Source: Clostridium thermosuccinogenes
Lineage (GTDB): Bacteria; Bacillota; Clostridia; Acetivibrionales; DSM-5807
Length of the DNA: 64,000 bases
Direction: 5' to 3'
Assembly (NCBI RefSeq): GCF_002896855.1
Contig: NZ_CP021850.1
Location: 2,443,665 to 2,507,664, forward strand
Shown: piece after piece, positions 7,451-15,291 of the stretch
How the letters are laid out: the number at the start of each line of letters is the position of its first letter
Position numbering within the stretch: the stretch's first letter is position 1
Notes under the pieces: generated by a model
Told to the model about the DNA's origin: nothing
The model's database searches: none
The model's input: the letters and a program-made list of their open reading frames with translations, nothing else
Program-made: the position numbers and the translations under genes

Positions 7451-9774
7451 CAGTCACCAACTCCTCTCATTTTCAAAGCTTCGCTCTGTTTTTGAACAAG
7501 CCTGTAATATGTTCCCTTCAAACCGATAAGCTCGCTATGGGTTCCGGACTCCACAATCTTTCCACCATCCAGCACAATGAGCTTGTCGGCATTTCTCAGC
7601 GTGGAAAGCCTGTGGGCTATGGAAATGGTAGTTCTGCCTTTAACCAGCTTGTCCAGGGCATCCTGTATCAGCCCTTCCGTCTCCGTATCCATCGCGGATG
7701 TTGCCTCGTCCAGTATCAGAATTTTCGGATCATACAAAATTGCCCTGGCTATGGATATCCTCTGGCGCTCGCCTCCCGAAAGGTCTCTTCCTCCCCTTCC
7801 TATTACGGTGTCATATCCGTCCGGAAGCTTTATGATAAAGTCATGGGCATGGGCAGCTTTTGCAGCTTTAAAGATCTCCTCCATTGTGGCTCCCGGCTTA
7901 GCATAAGCGATGTTCTCCGCTATTGTTCCCATGAAGAGGTAGGTTTCCTGAGACACGACACCAATATTCGCTCTCAGATCCTTCAGAGCGATATTCTTTA
8001 CATTTACGCCGTCGATGGTAATTTCGCCCGAATCCACATCATACAGCCGGTTTATGAGGTTGGCTATCGTTGTCTTTCCGGCACCGGAATGTCCTACAAT
8101 GCCCAGCATTTTACCTGCCTCAATTTCAAAACTTATGTCATGGAGAACAGGCTTGTTCGGTTCATAGCTGAAGTTCACCGACCGGAAGGAGATATTTCCC
8201 TTCATATCCCGCATTTCGACAGGATTTGGCGCATCAGTTATATCCGGAACCGCATCGATAACTTCAAAAATACGCTGTGCTGAATTCATGCAGCCGGACC
8301 ACCAGTCAACTATCCTTGTCATGAAATCCAGAGGCCCGTACAGCATGCCTATGTAATTGATGAAGGTTATAAGCACTCCGAAGGATATTTTTCCGTTTAC
8401 AACCTCCCATCCTCCGAACCCCCATGCGATGAAGGAACCTATGGTCATAATGTATCCTAAAAACGGGAACATGGTGCTTAGCAATTTCCCCAGTCCGATA
8501 TCGACATTCAGAAGGGCTGCATTTGTCCGGGAAAACCGGTCCACTTCCAGGGCTTCCTTTCCAAATGCCTTTACAACTCTTACTCCTTTTAAGGTATCGT
8601 TAATCAGTGCATTCAGCTTGCTCGATTTTGAATATCTTCTGTGATATATCTTCCAAAGCTTTGGAAACAGCTTTTTTACGCTTATAATGATTAATGGTGT
8701 AGGTATAAATACCAGCAGCGCCAGCTTCCAGTTCATAGCAAACATAACGGCGGCTATTCCTATGATCTGCACCGCATTCACTATGAAATACGGCAGTCCG
8801 TCATGGAAAAAGCTCTGAAGCTGCTCAGCATCATTATTAATCCGGGTCATCAAGCTTCCTGTCTGCCGTTTGTTATAAAAACTCAGGGACAGCCTCTGCA
8901 TGGCGGAAAATATCTCAGTTTTCAAATCAAATATTACTTTGACAGTCATACCGGAATTTATCCTTCCGTAAGCGATACCCACAAGCTGGGCTGCAACCCT
9001 GGCCACTACTATCACCAGGACTGTCATGCCTACCTGGCCATAGTACTTCCCGCCTTCCGTAAGCACCTGGTCAAACAATATTGTTCCGCTGAGATAGGGA
9101 AATAAAAGATTGAAGCCTGCATTTAGAAACATGCACAATATTATCAAAGACAGCTGCAGCTTATAGCGGGGAACGAAAGAAAGAACTCTTAAAAACACCG
9201 ACTTCCTGTCGATGCATTTAGGACATACCTTTCTGTCCTGTTCAGGATAGAGAAGACCGCATTTTGGGCAATACTCCAAGGATTGAACTTCATCAAAATC
9301 CTCTTTTGTCAGCTCCTGACCCTGCTTTATTTTTTCAAAAAGCCTTACAAAGCTTCCTACCTTTCTGCCATGACTGTTGGTAAAGCAGCAAACTGCAATA
9401 TCTTCGCCTGAAATCCTTGCGGTCAGCATCCCTGTAGATGCAAGATTGTCTACTGTAAGGCTTTCCACCTTTTCCAGGGGATATTCCTCAAAGCTTGTTT
9501 CCTTCCATCCGGCATCGTTTTGCCTGCTGCCACCACCCTTATTTTTGGATTTCCCTCCGGACTCTCTGAAACCGGAGAACAGCTTTAATTTGTCATTTCC
9601 ACCAGCACCTGTGAGTATCACCAGATTGGTCCCTGTTACAGCAATCCAGATGTCGCAATAATTTCCGTCCACCGACAGATCAGCATTAACCGCTAATTTT
9701 ATGGTGCTGGGATATATTTCATGATATTCCAGAGCTGCTTTTATATGATCCGGTATGACCTCCAACTGCCCCAT
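7450..9774 (-). CDS. ABC exporter (fused membrane and ATPase domains) with N-terminal domain and zinc ribbon, first gene
   Basis: A 774-residue paralogue of the ABC gene at 4597-6801 and the first gene of the operon. The soluble N-terminal domain (about 1-155) has a low-complexity Gly/Ser/Lys loop near 70-90. The zinc ribbon uses Cys169, 172, 184 and 187 and, as in the partner, is followed by a Asp-Arg pair (CPKCIDR here, CPKCMDR there). The ATPase domain is intact: GHSGAGKTT (Walker A), LSGGERQR, ILILDEAT and AHRLSTL. Both partners keep the catalytic Glu, unlike exporters with one degenerate site. GGAGG precedes the ATG. Predicted to form a heterodimer in the cytoplasmic membrane. Confidence 0.88.
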   Translation of the reverse strand: MGQLEVIPDHIKAALEYHEIYPSTIKLAVNADLSVDGNYCDIWIAVTGTNLVILTGAGGNDKLKLFSGFRESGGKSKNKGGGSRQNDAGWKETSFEEYPLEKVESLTVDNLASTGMLTARISGEDIAVCCFTNSHGRKVGSFVRLFEKIKQGQELTKEDFDEVQSLEYCPKCGLLYPEQDRKVCPKCIDRKSVFLRVLSFVPRYKLQLSLIILCMFLNAGFNLLFPYLSGTILFDQVLTEGGKYYGQVGMTVLVIVVARVAAQLVGIAYGRINSGMTVKVIFDLKTEIFSAMQRLSLSFYNKRQTGSLMTRINNDAEQLQSFFHDGLPYFIVNAVQIIGIAAVMFAMNWKLALLVFIPTPLIIISVKKLFPKLWKIYHRRYSKSSKLNALINDTLKGVRVVKAFGKEALEVDRFSRTNAALLNVDIGLGKLLSTMFPFLGYIMTIGSFIAWGFGGWEVVNGKISFGVLITFINYIGMLYGPLDFMTRIVDWWSGCMNSAQRIFEVIDAVPDITDAPNPVEMRDMKGNISFRSVNFSYEPNKPVLHDISFEIEAGKMLGIVGHSGAGKTTIANLINRLYDVDSGEITIDGVNVKNIALKDLRANIGVVSQETYLFMGTIAENIAYAKPGATMEEIFKAAKAAHAHDFIIKLPDGYDTVIGRGGRDLSGGERQRISIARAILYDPKILILDEATSAMDTETEGLIQDALDKLVKGRTTISIAHRLSTLRNADKLIVLDGGKIVESGTHSELIGLKGTYYRLVQKQSEALKMRGVGD

Positions 9775-10087
9775 AATAGATCCTCCATTCTAAGTGGATT
9801 ATGTATGAAATCGTCATAGAAGCAGGATTTCATCAATTACTAAAGATGATAAAAAGAGCGCATAGATGCAAACGTATGTACTATTCTATTTCTAAAAAGA
9901 AAAAATGTCAATATATTGCAACTCAATATTAATTCTATTGGAAGCAAATTTCCAGGTTTTTATCCAAATACCTGCAAATACCTCCGATTTCCACTGATTT
10001 TTAACTAGTTTAAACCCTATTAGCGCCTGTTTTATGTAAAAAATAAAGCGACAGCCTTCAAAACTATCGCTTTACCTTTTTTTGTTA
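9775..10087. other. Intergenic region upstream of the ABC-DUF1854 operon
   Basis: AT-rich and without coding potential. It should hold the operon promoter, but no clear -35/-10 pair could be picked by eye. The terminator of the dehydrogenase gene lies at its right end (separate entry). Confidence 0.5.
10045..10073 (-). terminator. Terminator of the dehydrogenase operon
   Basis: Inverted repeat AAAGCGA (10045-10051) / TCGCTTT (10067-10073), with T-rich flanks on either strand, 15 bp beyond the stop of the minus-strand dehydrogenase gene. Confidence 0.7.
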
Positions 10088-11137
10088 TTATAACGAAATC
10101 TCCCTCATCAATTCACTGGATTTGTAAGCGGCATCTATTATCTTCATCAGAGCAGCACCCTGTTCGGGCTTGCTGTCAGGCTCCTTGTCGTTTATGATGC
10201 AATCGATAAAGTGGTCGAATTCGCTTACTACCTTCCTGTTGCTGCTCACATCCGGCAGGATGTTTATGCTGGTGTCAAATATTTCCGAATACAGCTTCAG
10301 TTCTCCGTTGACGAAGGACACTCCGCCTTTTGTTCCCATAAGCTCGTAATATTTGACTTCCTTTTCTATATTGGATGCCCAGCTGAACTCAAAGTTTACT
10401 GTGGCATTGCTGTCAGTCCTTAAGTGGCCGATGGCCATATCCTCCACATCAAACTTACCGTCTCCATTGTTTTTGTATCCGGCTCTCAAGCGGTTGTCGG
10501 AGTTGGCAAACTTGGAATAGGTGGCGCCGGAAACCGAAACAACCTGGGGATATCCCATAAAGTACATGACCAGATCCAGATAGTGCACGCCCAAATCTAT
10601 CAAGGCGCCGCCTCCGGACAGTTTCTTGTCTGTAAACCATACACCCTTGCCGGGAATCCCGTTTCTTCTTCTCCAGCCGCATTTAGCATGATATATTTCA
10701 CCGAACATGCCCTTCTCCACACAGCTCTTTACAAAAGCGGACTCGGCTGTAAACCTGTTGTTTAATGCCACCATGACTTTTCCTTTGTATTTGTTCTTGG
10801 CATCAACAATCTCCTGAGCTTCCTCAGCATTAATGGCAAGGGGCTTTTCGCAGTGCACGCTTATTCCTTTTTTCAATGCACTGATGGTGATGGGAGCATG
10901 CAGGTAATTAGGAGTACATACGCTTATAAAGTCCAATTTGAGCTTATCAAACATTTCATTATAATCGGTAAAAATGTTTTTTACGTTATATTTTTGCGCC
11001 AGCCTCTCGGCTGCAGCTATATTAGAATCACAAATTGCAGCAACTTCAACGCTGTCCCTTTTTGAATACTCGTTCAGATGCTTTTTATCAGCTATTCCAC
11101 CAGCGCCGATGCATGCATATTTGAGCTTTTCCGCCAC
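10088..11137 (-). CDS. Gfo/Idh/MocA family NAD(P)-dependent oxidoreductase
   Basis: A 349-residue protein with an N-terminal Rossmann fold (CIGAGGIADKKH, dinucleotide loop) and the family-diagnostic CEKP motif near residue 98, where Lys takes part in hydride transfer. The C-terminal half is the mixed alpha/beta substrate domain. Members oxidise or reduce hydroxyls of sugars, inositols and sugar acids. An upstream in-frame GTG (11146) is possible, but AGGTGA lies at the right distance from the GTG at 11137. It follows the TIM-barrel isomerase gene by about 48 bp in one transcription unit, so the pair probably converts an unidentified sugar or inositol derivative, under the divergent AraC regulator. 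Confidence 0.87.
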   Translation of the reverse strand: MAEKLKYACIGAGGIADKKHLNEYSKRDSVEVAAICDSNIAAAERLAQKYNVKNIFTDYNEMFDKLKLDFISVCTPNYLHAPITISALKKGISVHCEKPLAINAEEAQEIVDAKNKYKGKVMVALNNRFTAESAFVKSCVEKGMFGEIYHAKCGWRRRNGIPGKGVWFTDKKLSGGGALIDLGVHYLDLVMYFMGYPQVVSVSGATYSKFANSDNRLRAGYKNNGDGKFDVEDMAIGHLRTDSNATVNFEFSWASNIEKEVKYYELMGTKGGVSFVNGELKLYSEIFDTSINILPDVSSNRKVVSEFDHFIDCIINDKEPDSKPEQGAALMKIIDAAYKSSELMREISL

Positions 11138-11185
11138 TTTTCTCACCTCATATCAAAGTAAAAACATCGTCAGCAAATTAATTTC

Positions 11186-11971
11186 CTATAATACTAAGCT
11201 CTTGAAATATTTTATGGTAAAATCCAATCCCCTGTCGCCTAATTCCCCGGACCATACACTGGAGTGAGGTTCTATGCTTAAACCTCCCTCATAGCCTTTT
11301 GCATGGAGAATCGAAATAAAAGAACCCCAATCTGTTTGATCCAAGCCGGCCGGTGGATCATCAAATCTCTGCCCGTCAACTATCAAGGAACCTTTAAGAT
11401 GAACATGATAGAACCGGTCTCCCCAGTCCACCATTTCCTTAAGATAGTCAGCCCCTGCATATCTGCTGTGGGAAGGGTCATATTTGATACCCAGCTCTTT
11501 GAGGTGTCCATGGATAATGGTCCAAGCCATAGGGTTATGGACAAAGTTCACCTTGCGGCAATTATATGTGGATATTTTTACATTCTTACTCCTTGCATAT
11601 TCAATCAGTTTTGAAAAATAATTTATCGCAGCCGTGCAGTTTTCATAATATGAAAGATTATCCTGATAGTTGCATCCGCATACAAAATTTGTGCAATTCA
11701 AATAATTTGCTGCATCAATCAAACGATATGAAAGGTTTAGCTCCTCAGGAACAATATTTCCTCTCTCATCTATCCGGTTTACCTTCCATCGTCCTATGGA
11801 CCCCACCTCAACCCCATACTTGTCCATCCATTGCTTTATTTGGGGAAGGTTCCTCAGAAACTCTTCCGAGTCACAGTTGGGGTTTATGCAGAATTCCAGA
11901 AAATCCAAACCTTTACTTTTTGCCATTATAAAGCTTTCTTCATTCGGTGGCGCAATAATTCCCAGTTTCAT
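11186..11971 (-). CDS. Sugar phosphate isomerase/epimerase-like TIM-barrel protein
   Basis: A 261-residue protein of the AP-endonuclease-2-like TIM-barrel family used by xylose isomerase-like, IolE/IolI-like and hydroxypyruvate isomerase-like enzymes. Candidate metal ligands are in KYDPSHS, HVHLKG and LSIEPHS near the C-terminal strand ends. The ORF can be extended to 11998, but a strong AAGGGAGGT lies 6 nt before the ATG at 11971. It is the first gene of the operon with the dehydrogenase and is divergent from the AraC regulator at 12147. Exact substrate cannot be told from sequence. Confidence 0.83.
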   Translation of the reverse strand: MKLGIIAPPNEESFIMAKSKGLDFLEFCINPNCDSEEFLRNLPQIKQWMDKYGVEVGSIGRWKVNRIDERGNIVPEELNLSYRLIDAANYLNCTNFVCGCNYQDNLSYYENCTAAINYFSKLIEYARSKNVKISTYNCRKVNFVHNPMAWTIIHGHLKELGIKYDPSHSRYAGADYLKEMVDWGDRFYHVHLKGSLIVDGQRFDDPPAGLDQTDWGSFISILHAKGYEGGLSIEPHSSVWSGELGDRGLDFTIKYFKSLVL

Positions 11972-12146
11972 ATTGACCTCCCTTTCAAGGCGCAACAAAG
12001 TTTATTTTTCCAACATTGTATAAATTACAACACAACCGTTATACCAACAGCTTTAATTTTAAACTATCATATATAAAAAGATTGTTATATAATAAACATA
12101 TAAAAAAATATAAAAAATTTGCGATTTTGGGATAGTAGGTGTTATT

Positions 12147-13052
12147 ATGTCTGAACCGTATTTTGAATCGGACCGCCCTGCGTCCGGGACCTTGCAGTAT
12201 CCATTTTCATGCCACTTGGAGAATACAAGAAAAAGAGCTTTTAAAGTGAATGCCCATTGGCACTATTATATAGAAATTTTATACTCCCTTTCCGGCACAG
12301 CCCGGGTCATTCTCGGAGGCGCCTGTTACTCCCTGAACAAGGGGGATATGATATTGATAAACGGACGGGAAGTTCATTCCATATCATCGGATGAAGGTGT
12401 GGATACCAAATACATTGTAATCCGTTTTGACCCTCAGGTTTTGTATACTACATCAAGAACGGTTTTTGAATCTAAATACATTCTTCCCTTCGTCATGGCA
12501 GAATTCAAGCATCAGAAGCTTTTTGCCGAGGAAGAGATATTCAATACACCGGTTCCTGTGCTGATCAATGAAATATATCAGGAATTCAGGGAAAAGGCGT
12601 ATGGTTTCGAGCTCGCTGTAAGAACCGATATAGGCAGATTATTTCTATGGATACTCAGAACCTGGTATAATAAAGGGCTTACTCTGGATATAGGCAATAA
12701 ATTGAAGGAAAGCGAAATACAGAAACTGCAAAATGTGTTTAATTATCTCGATGAGAACTACAAGTACGACATAACGGCAGAATCAGCCGCCAAACTCTGC
12801 AACATGAGCTACAGCTATTTTTGCCGTCAGTTTAAGGCGCTCATCGGGAAAACCTTCACCGAATACCTTAATCATATAAGGATTACCGAAGCAGAAAAGC
12901 TTCTATTGACCACGGATATGAATATTACACAGATAGCGTTGGAAACCGGTTTTTCCAACTCCAGTTACTTCATCCAGCAGTTTAAACATTTTAAAAATAT
13001 ATCTCCCAAGCAGTTCAGAAAAAAAATACTGGGCATAAAAACAAGTAAATAA
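12147..13052 (+). CDS. AraC family transcriptional regulator with cupin sensor domain
   Basis: A 301-residue regulator. Residues about 25-110 form an AraC-type cupin (AHWHYYIEILYSLSG, then LNKGDMILINGREVHSI), the usual sugar-binding part. Residues about 195-295 hold two helix-turn-helix units, the second ending in the family signature (ITQIALETGFSNSSYFIQQF, then FKNISPKQFR). Starts at an ATG with TAGGTG 7 nt upstream. It is divergent from the isomerase/dehydrogenase operon across a 175-bp AT-rich region holding TATAAT at 12088-12093 with a poor -35, typical of an activator-dependent promoter. It probably controls that operon. Confidence 0.88.
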   Translation: MSEPYFESDRPASGTLQYPFSCHLENTRKRAFKVNAHWHYYIEILYSLSGTARVILGGACYSLNKGDMILINGREVHSISSDEGVDTKYIVIRFDPQVLYTTSRTVFESKYILPFVMAEFKHQKLFAEEEIFNTPVPVLINEIYQEFREKAYGFELAVRTDIGRLFLWILRTWYNKGLTLDIGNKLKESEIQKLQNVFNYLDENYKYDITAESAAKLCNMSYSYFCRQFKALIGKTFTEYLNHIRITEAEKLLLTTDMNITQIALETGFSNSSYFIQQFKHFKNISPKQFRKKILGIKTSK

Positions 13053-13080
13053 GTGAAGGCTATAAAGCTGATAAGCACGC

Positions 13081-13118
13081 AATAACAAAAGGAGGGTGAA
13101 ACCTCTCCTTTTGTTATT
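13081..13118 (+). terminator. Strong terminator of the AraC gene
   Basis: A 14-bp perfect stem (AATAACAAAAGGAG / CTCCTTTTGTTATT) with a 10-nt loop, followed by GGGGTTTTTTGG. It sits between the convergent AraC gene and the mini-protein genes and may serve both. Confidence 0.85.
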
Positions 13119-13143
13119 CGGGGTTTTTTGGTTTATCCATCTA

Positions 13144-13281
13144 TTATTCCTTGCATCCGTATCCTCCGAAAAATCCGGGGAATAGCAAGCATATGATGAT
13201 CAGTATTATTATAATCCACCAAATCACTTCAAAGCCAAAGCCGCAGCCAAAGCCAAAGCCTATGCTTCTGTCATCTGCCAT
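13144..13281 (-). CDS. 45-residue Gly/Phe-rich protein with one hydrophobic segment
   Basis: The ATG at 13281 is preceded by GAGGAGGT at ideal spacing and the frame ends in TAA at 13144. Residues 1-7 are polar (MADDRSI), 8-17 are a Gly-Phe/Cys repeat (GFGFGCGFGF), about 19-34 form a very hydrophobic Ile/Leu/Trp segment, and the tail is GFFGGYGCKE with a second Cys pair partner. This composition (glycine-aromatic repeat plus one membrane-type helix) recalls small sporulation proteins of the YjcZ type and short clostridial spore-coat-like peptides, but I could not establish family membership. It is followed by the 13081-13118 hairpin and preceded by a similar mini-gene. Confidence 0.72.
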   Translation of the reverse strand: MADDRSIGFGFGCGFGFEVIWWIIIILIIICLLFPGFFGGYGCKE

Positions 13282-13322
13282 ACCACTATACCTCCTCAAC
13301 CACCATGCCACTGTAATGTACA

Positions 13323-13445
13323 TTACAGGCCGTAATCGTAACCGCCAAAGTTCCAGAATAACAACAGGAATAAAATTATGAACCAGAGAATGGTGTCGTC
13401 TTTAAAAAATTTTCCGAAACCTCCAAATCCGCCTTTGCCATCCAT
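13323..13445 (-). CDS. 40-residue Gly/Phe-rich protein with one hydrophobic segment
   Basis: ATG at 13445 with AAAGGAG upstream; TAA at 13323. The N-terminus is a Gly/Phe/Lys repeat (MDGKGGFGGFGKFFKDD), followed by a hydrophobic segment (TILWFIILFLLLFW) and a Gly/Tyr tail (GGYDYGL). It has the same architecture as the 45-residue protein 41 bp downstream, and the two ORFs are in one orientation with separate strong ribosome sites, so a bicistronic pair is likely. The order polar-glycine-rich, acidic hinge, membrane-type helix and aromatic-glycine tail suggests a small surface or spore-associated peptide. Function unknown. Confidence 0.7.
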   Translation of the reverse strand: MDGKGGFGGFGKFFKDDTILWFIILFLLLFWNFGGYDYGL

Positions 13446-13776
13446 AATATAAATCTCCTTTCCTTTTGAATTTTCAATAATATACTATTCATCAAGCAAG
13501 CTTTATGTTACCCTCCCATTCATAAATAAATTTAGCTCACCGTGCCGGCATTTCCGATAGTCCAATCCCTCGCGCTTGCAAATCACAATTATTAATGGAA
13601 AATAATAATGATGAAAATAAATTCTTGTTTTGTGATAACATTTTAAATTTTTATTAAATATAACGCCAAATTTACCACTCTGGGATGACGAAGAAATATC
13701 ATACAGCTTTTGAAAGATATTTTAATTTATTAACCAAATTTACCTATGAAAAGATAAATTCATATCTTTTTTCAGT
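13446..13776. other. Intergenic region between mini-protein genes and the ATPase operon
   Basis: AT-rich and without convincing coding sequence on either strand. It should hold the promoter of the two mini-protein genes on the minus strand, but no clear box pair was identified. Confidence 0.45.
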
Positions 13777-13804
13777 TTGACACATAATTTACATGTGATA
13801 AAAT
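13777..13804 (+). promoter_or_regulatory. Promoter of the V/A-type ATPase operon
   Basis: TTGACA (13777-13782), a 16-bp spacer and TAAAAT (13799-13804) preceded by TG at 13796-13797 (extended -10). This is close to the sigmaA consensus. It lies about 90 bp before the first ATPase gene. The leader carries nested inverted repeats: TACCAT 13833-13838 with ATGGTA 13869-13874, enclosing TGCCC 13847-13851 with GGGCA 13857-13861. Confidence 0.75.
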
Positions 13805-13893
13805 TGAGTTTAATTTGTTTTTTGCAGAATTTTACCATGCGGCAACTGCCCTTTTGGGGCATGCTTAAATGGTAGTCCGAAGGGGTTTTACGG

Positions 13894-14211
13894 ATGGAAG
13901 ACATAATAAAACAGGTTATAGAAAGTGAATACAGAGCACGGCAAATAGTGGAGGAAGCTGAAGAAAAACGTAAACATTTTACAGACACCGTCGAAGATGA
14001 AATTCGGAAAATAAAGGACGGTATTTTTGCTTCCGTTAATAAAGAGATAGAAGAAATCCGAAAAAATAATCAGCATCAGGCTGATATTAAGGTTAAGGAA
14101 ATCATGTCAAAAGCCGAGGATTCTGTTAAAAGGATGCAGCAAAAATATGAATCCAACCGGCAGGTTTGGGCGAAGGCTTTACTGGATTCCATACTGGGTG
14201 AAAGGGGTTAA
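13894..14211 (+). CDS. V/A-type ATPase subunit G/H (peripheral stalk)
   Basis: A 105-residue, highly charged protein predicted to be almost entirely coiled coil (QIVEEAEEKRKHF, then EIEEIRKNN). Size, composition and first place in the operon match the H (AhaH) or G-type stalk subunit, which pairs with subunit E to form the outer stalk linking the catalytic head to subunit I. Sequence identity in this family is low, so the call rests mainly on context: eight further ATPase subunit genes follow in the same direction. Confidence 0.8.
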   Translation: MEDIIKQVIESEYRARQIVEEAEEKRKHFTDTVEDEIRKIKDGIFASVNKEIEEIRKNNQHQADIKVKEIMSKAEDSVKRMQQKYESNRQVWAKALLDSILGERG

Positions 14212-14232
14212 TCCCTATGGTGGTGAATAGCA

Positions 14233-15282
14233 ATGATTGGAACAATATTCAAGTACAATTCATCAAATATCAAAGCCAGAGCTCTGTTTGGAAAATTGCT
14301 CGATTCCCATGATTATTATGAGCTGCTGGAAAAAAGAACCGTCCAGGATGTGGCAGGATACCTTAAGAAGAACACCAGTTATGGCCATCTTCTTTCGGAT
14401 GTAAATGAAGCCATGGTTCATAGGGGTGACCTGGAAAAGCTGTTTAAGACATCCCTGTATGAGGATTATATTAAGCTGTTCCGCTTTCTCAGCGGTAAAG
14501 CGGAGGAATTTTTGAAAGCAATTTTTCTTCGTTATGAGACGGAAGACCTGAAAATGCTGTTTAGAATAGTATATAACGGTGAGGCAGGTGAGCCGGCCAA
14601 AAAATACCTGTTTTTTCTGAGTTCCTTCAGCTCTCTGGATTTCAAAAAGCTGACCGCCTCAAAAAGCATACGGGATGTTATTGATAATTTAAAAGGAAGC
14701 GAATATTTCAAAGTGCTTTCACCTTTTTGGAATGTCGATAAGCCTATCAGCCTTTTTGACATAGAAATGGCTCTGGATTTGCACTATTTTATGAAAATCT
14801 CAAAGCTCAAAGATGAGCTTTTATCCGGTGCCGATCTTAAATCCGTCGGAGACATCTTCGGTACGGAAGTTGATATCCTGAATTTGCTGATGATATACCG
14901 GTGCAAGAAGCTTTTTCACACATCCAGAGAATTAACTTTTAAATACGTTATTCCCTATTGGTATCACCTGACCCGAGAGCAGCTGGTTCAGCTTTCCGGA
15001 TGCCGTGATACCGATGGTTTTAAAGCTTTAGTAGAAAAGACAAAATATGCTGGCATATTTGACTCTTCCGAAGAACACCTTTGGGAAGTAAATTCAATGA
15101 ATTATCTGTACAGAATTTATAAAAGGCATCTTCGCAGTGATGTATTCAATATAGGCACCACAATTGCTTATCTGCATCTTAAGGAGATAGACATCAGAAA
15201 TATTATTACACTGATTGAGGGTGTCCGCTACAGTCTTCCCAAAGATGAAATAAGAAGCTATTTAATCGGAATCAGCATTTGA
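14233..15282 (+). CDS. ntpC: V/A-type ATPase subunit C
   Basis: A 349-residue protein of the AC39/subunit C (d-type) family: almost all alpha-helical, made of three repeated bundles, with no membrane segment. It caps the rotor ring and couples the central stalk (D and F) to the K ring. The region LKMLFRIVYNG is typical of the family's first bundle. It begins 21 bp after the G/H gene and ends 9 bp before the subunit I gene. Confidence 0.87.
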   Translation: MIGTIFKYNSSNIKARALFGKLLDSHDYYELLEKRTVQDVAGYLKKNTSYGHLLSDVNEAMVHRGDLEKLFKTSLYEDYIKLFRFLSGKAEEFLKAIFLRYETEDLKMLFRIVYNGEAGEPAKKYLFFLSSFSSLDFKKLTASKSIRDVIDNLKGSEYFKVLSPFWNVDKPISLFDIEMALDLHYFMKISKLKDELLSGADLKSVGDIFGTEVDILNLLMIYRCKKLFHTSRELTFKYVIPYWYHLTREQLVQLSGCRDTDGFKALVEKTKYAGIFDSSEEHLWEVNSMNYLYRIYKRHLRSDVFNIGTTIAYLHLKEIDIRNIITLIEGVRYSLPKDEIRSYLIGISI

Positions 15283-15291
15283 GGTGATTTA

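Noticed and set aside
6848-8283. Long plus-strand ORFs (215 and 263 codons) opposite the DUF1854 and ABC genes
   Set aside because: Both are antisense to well-supported genes with intact motifs; translations look like reversed-codon shadows.
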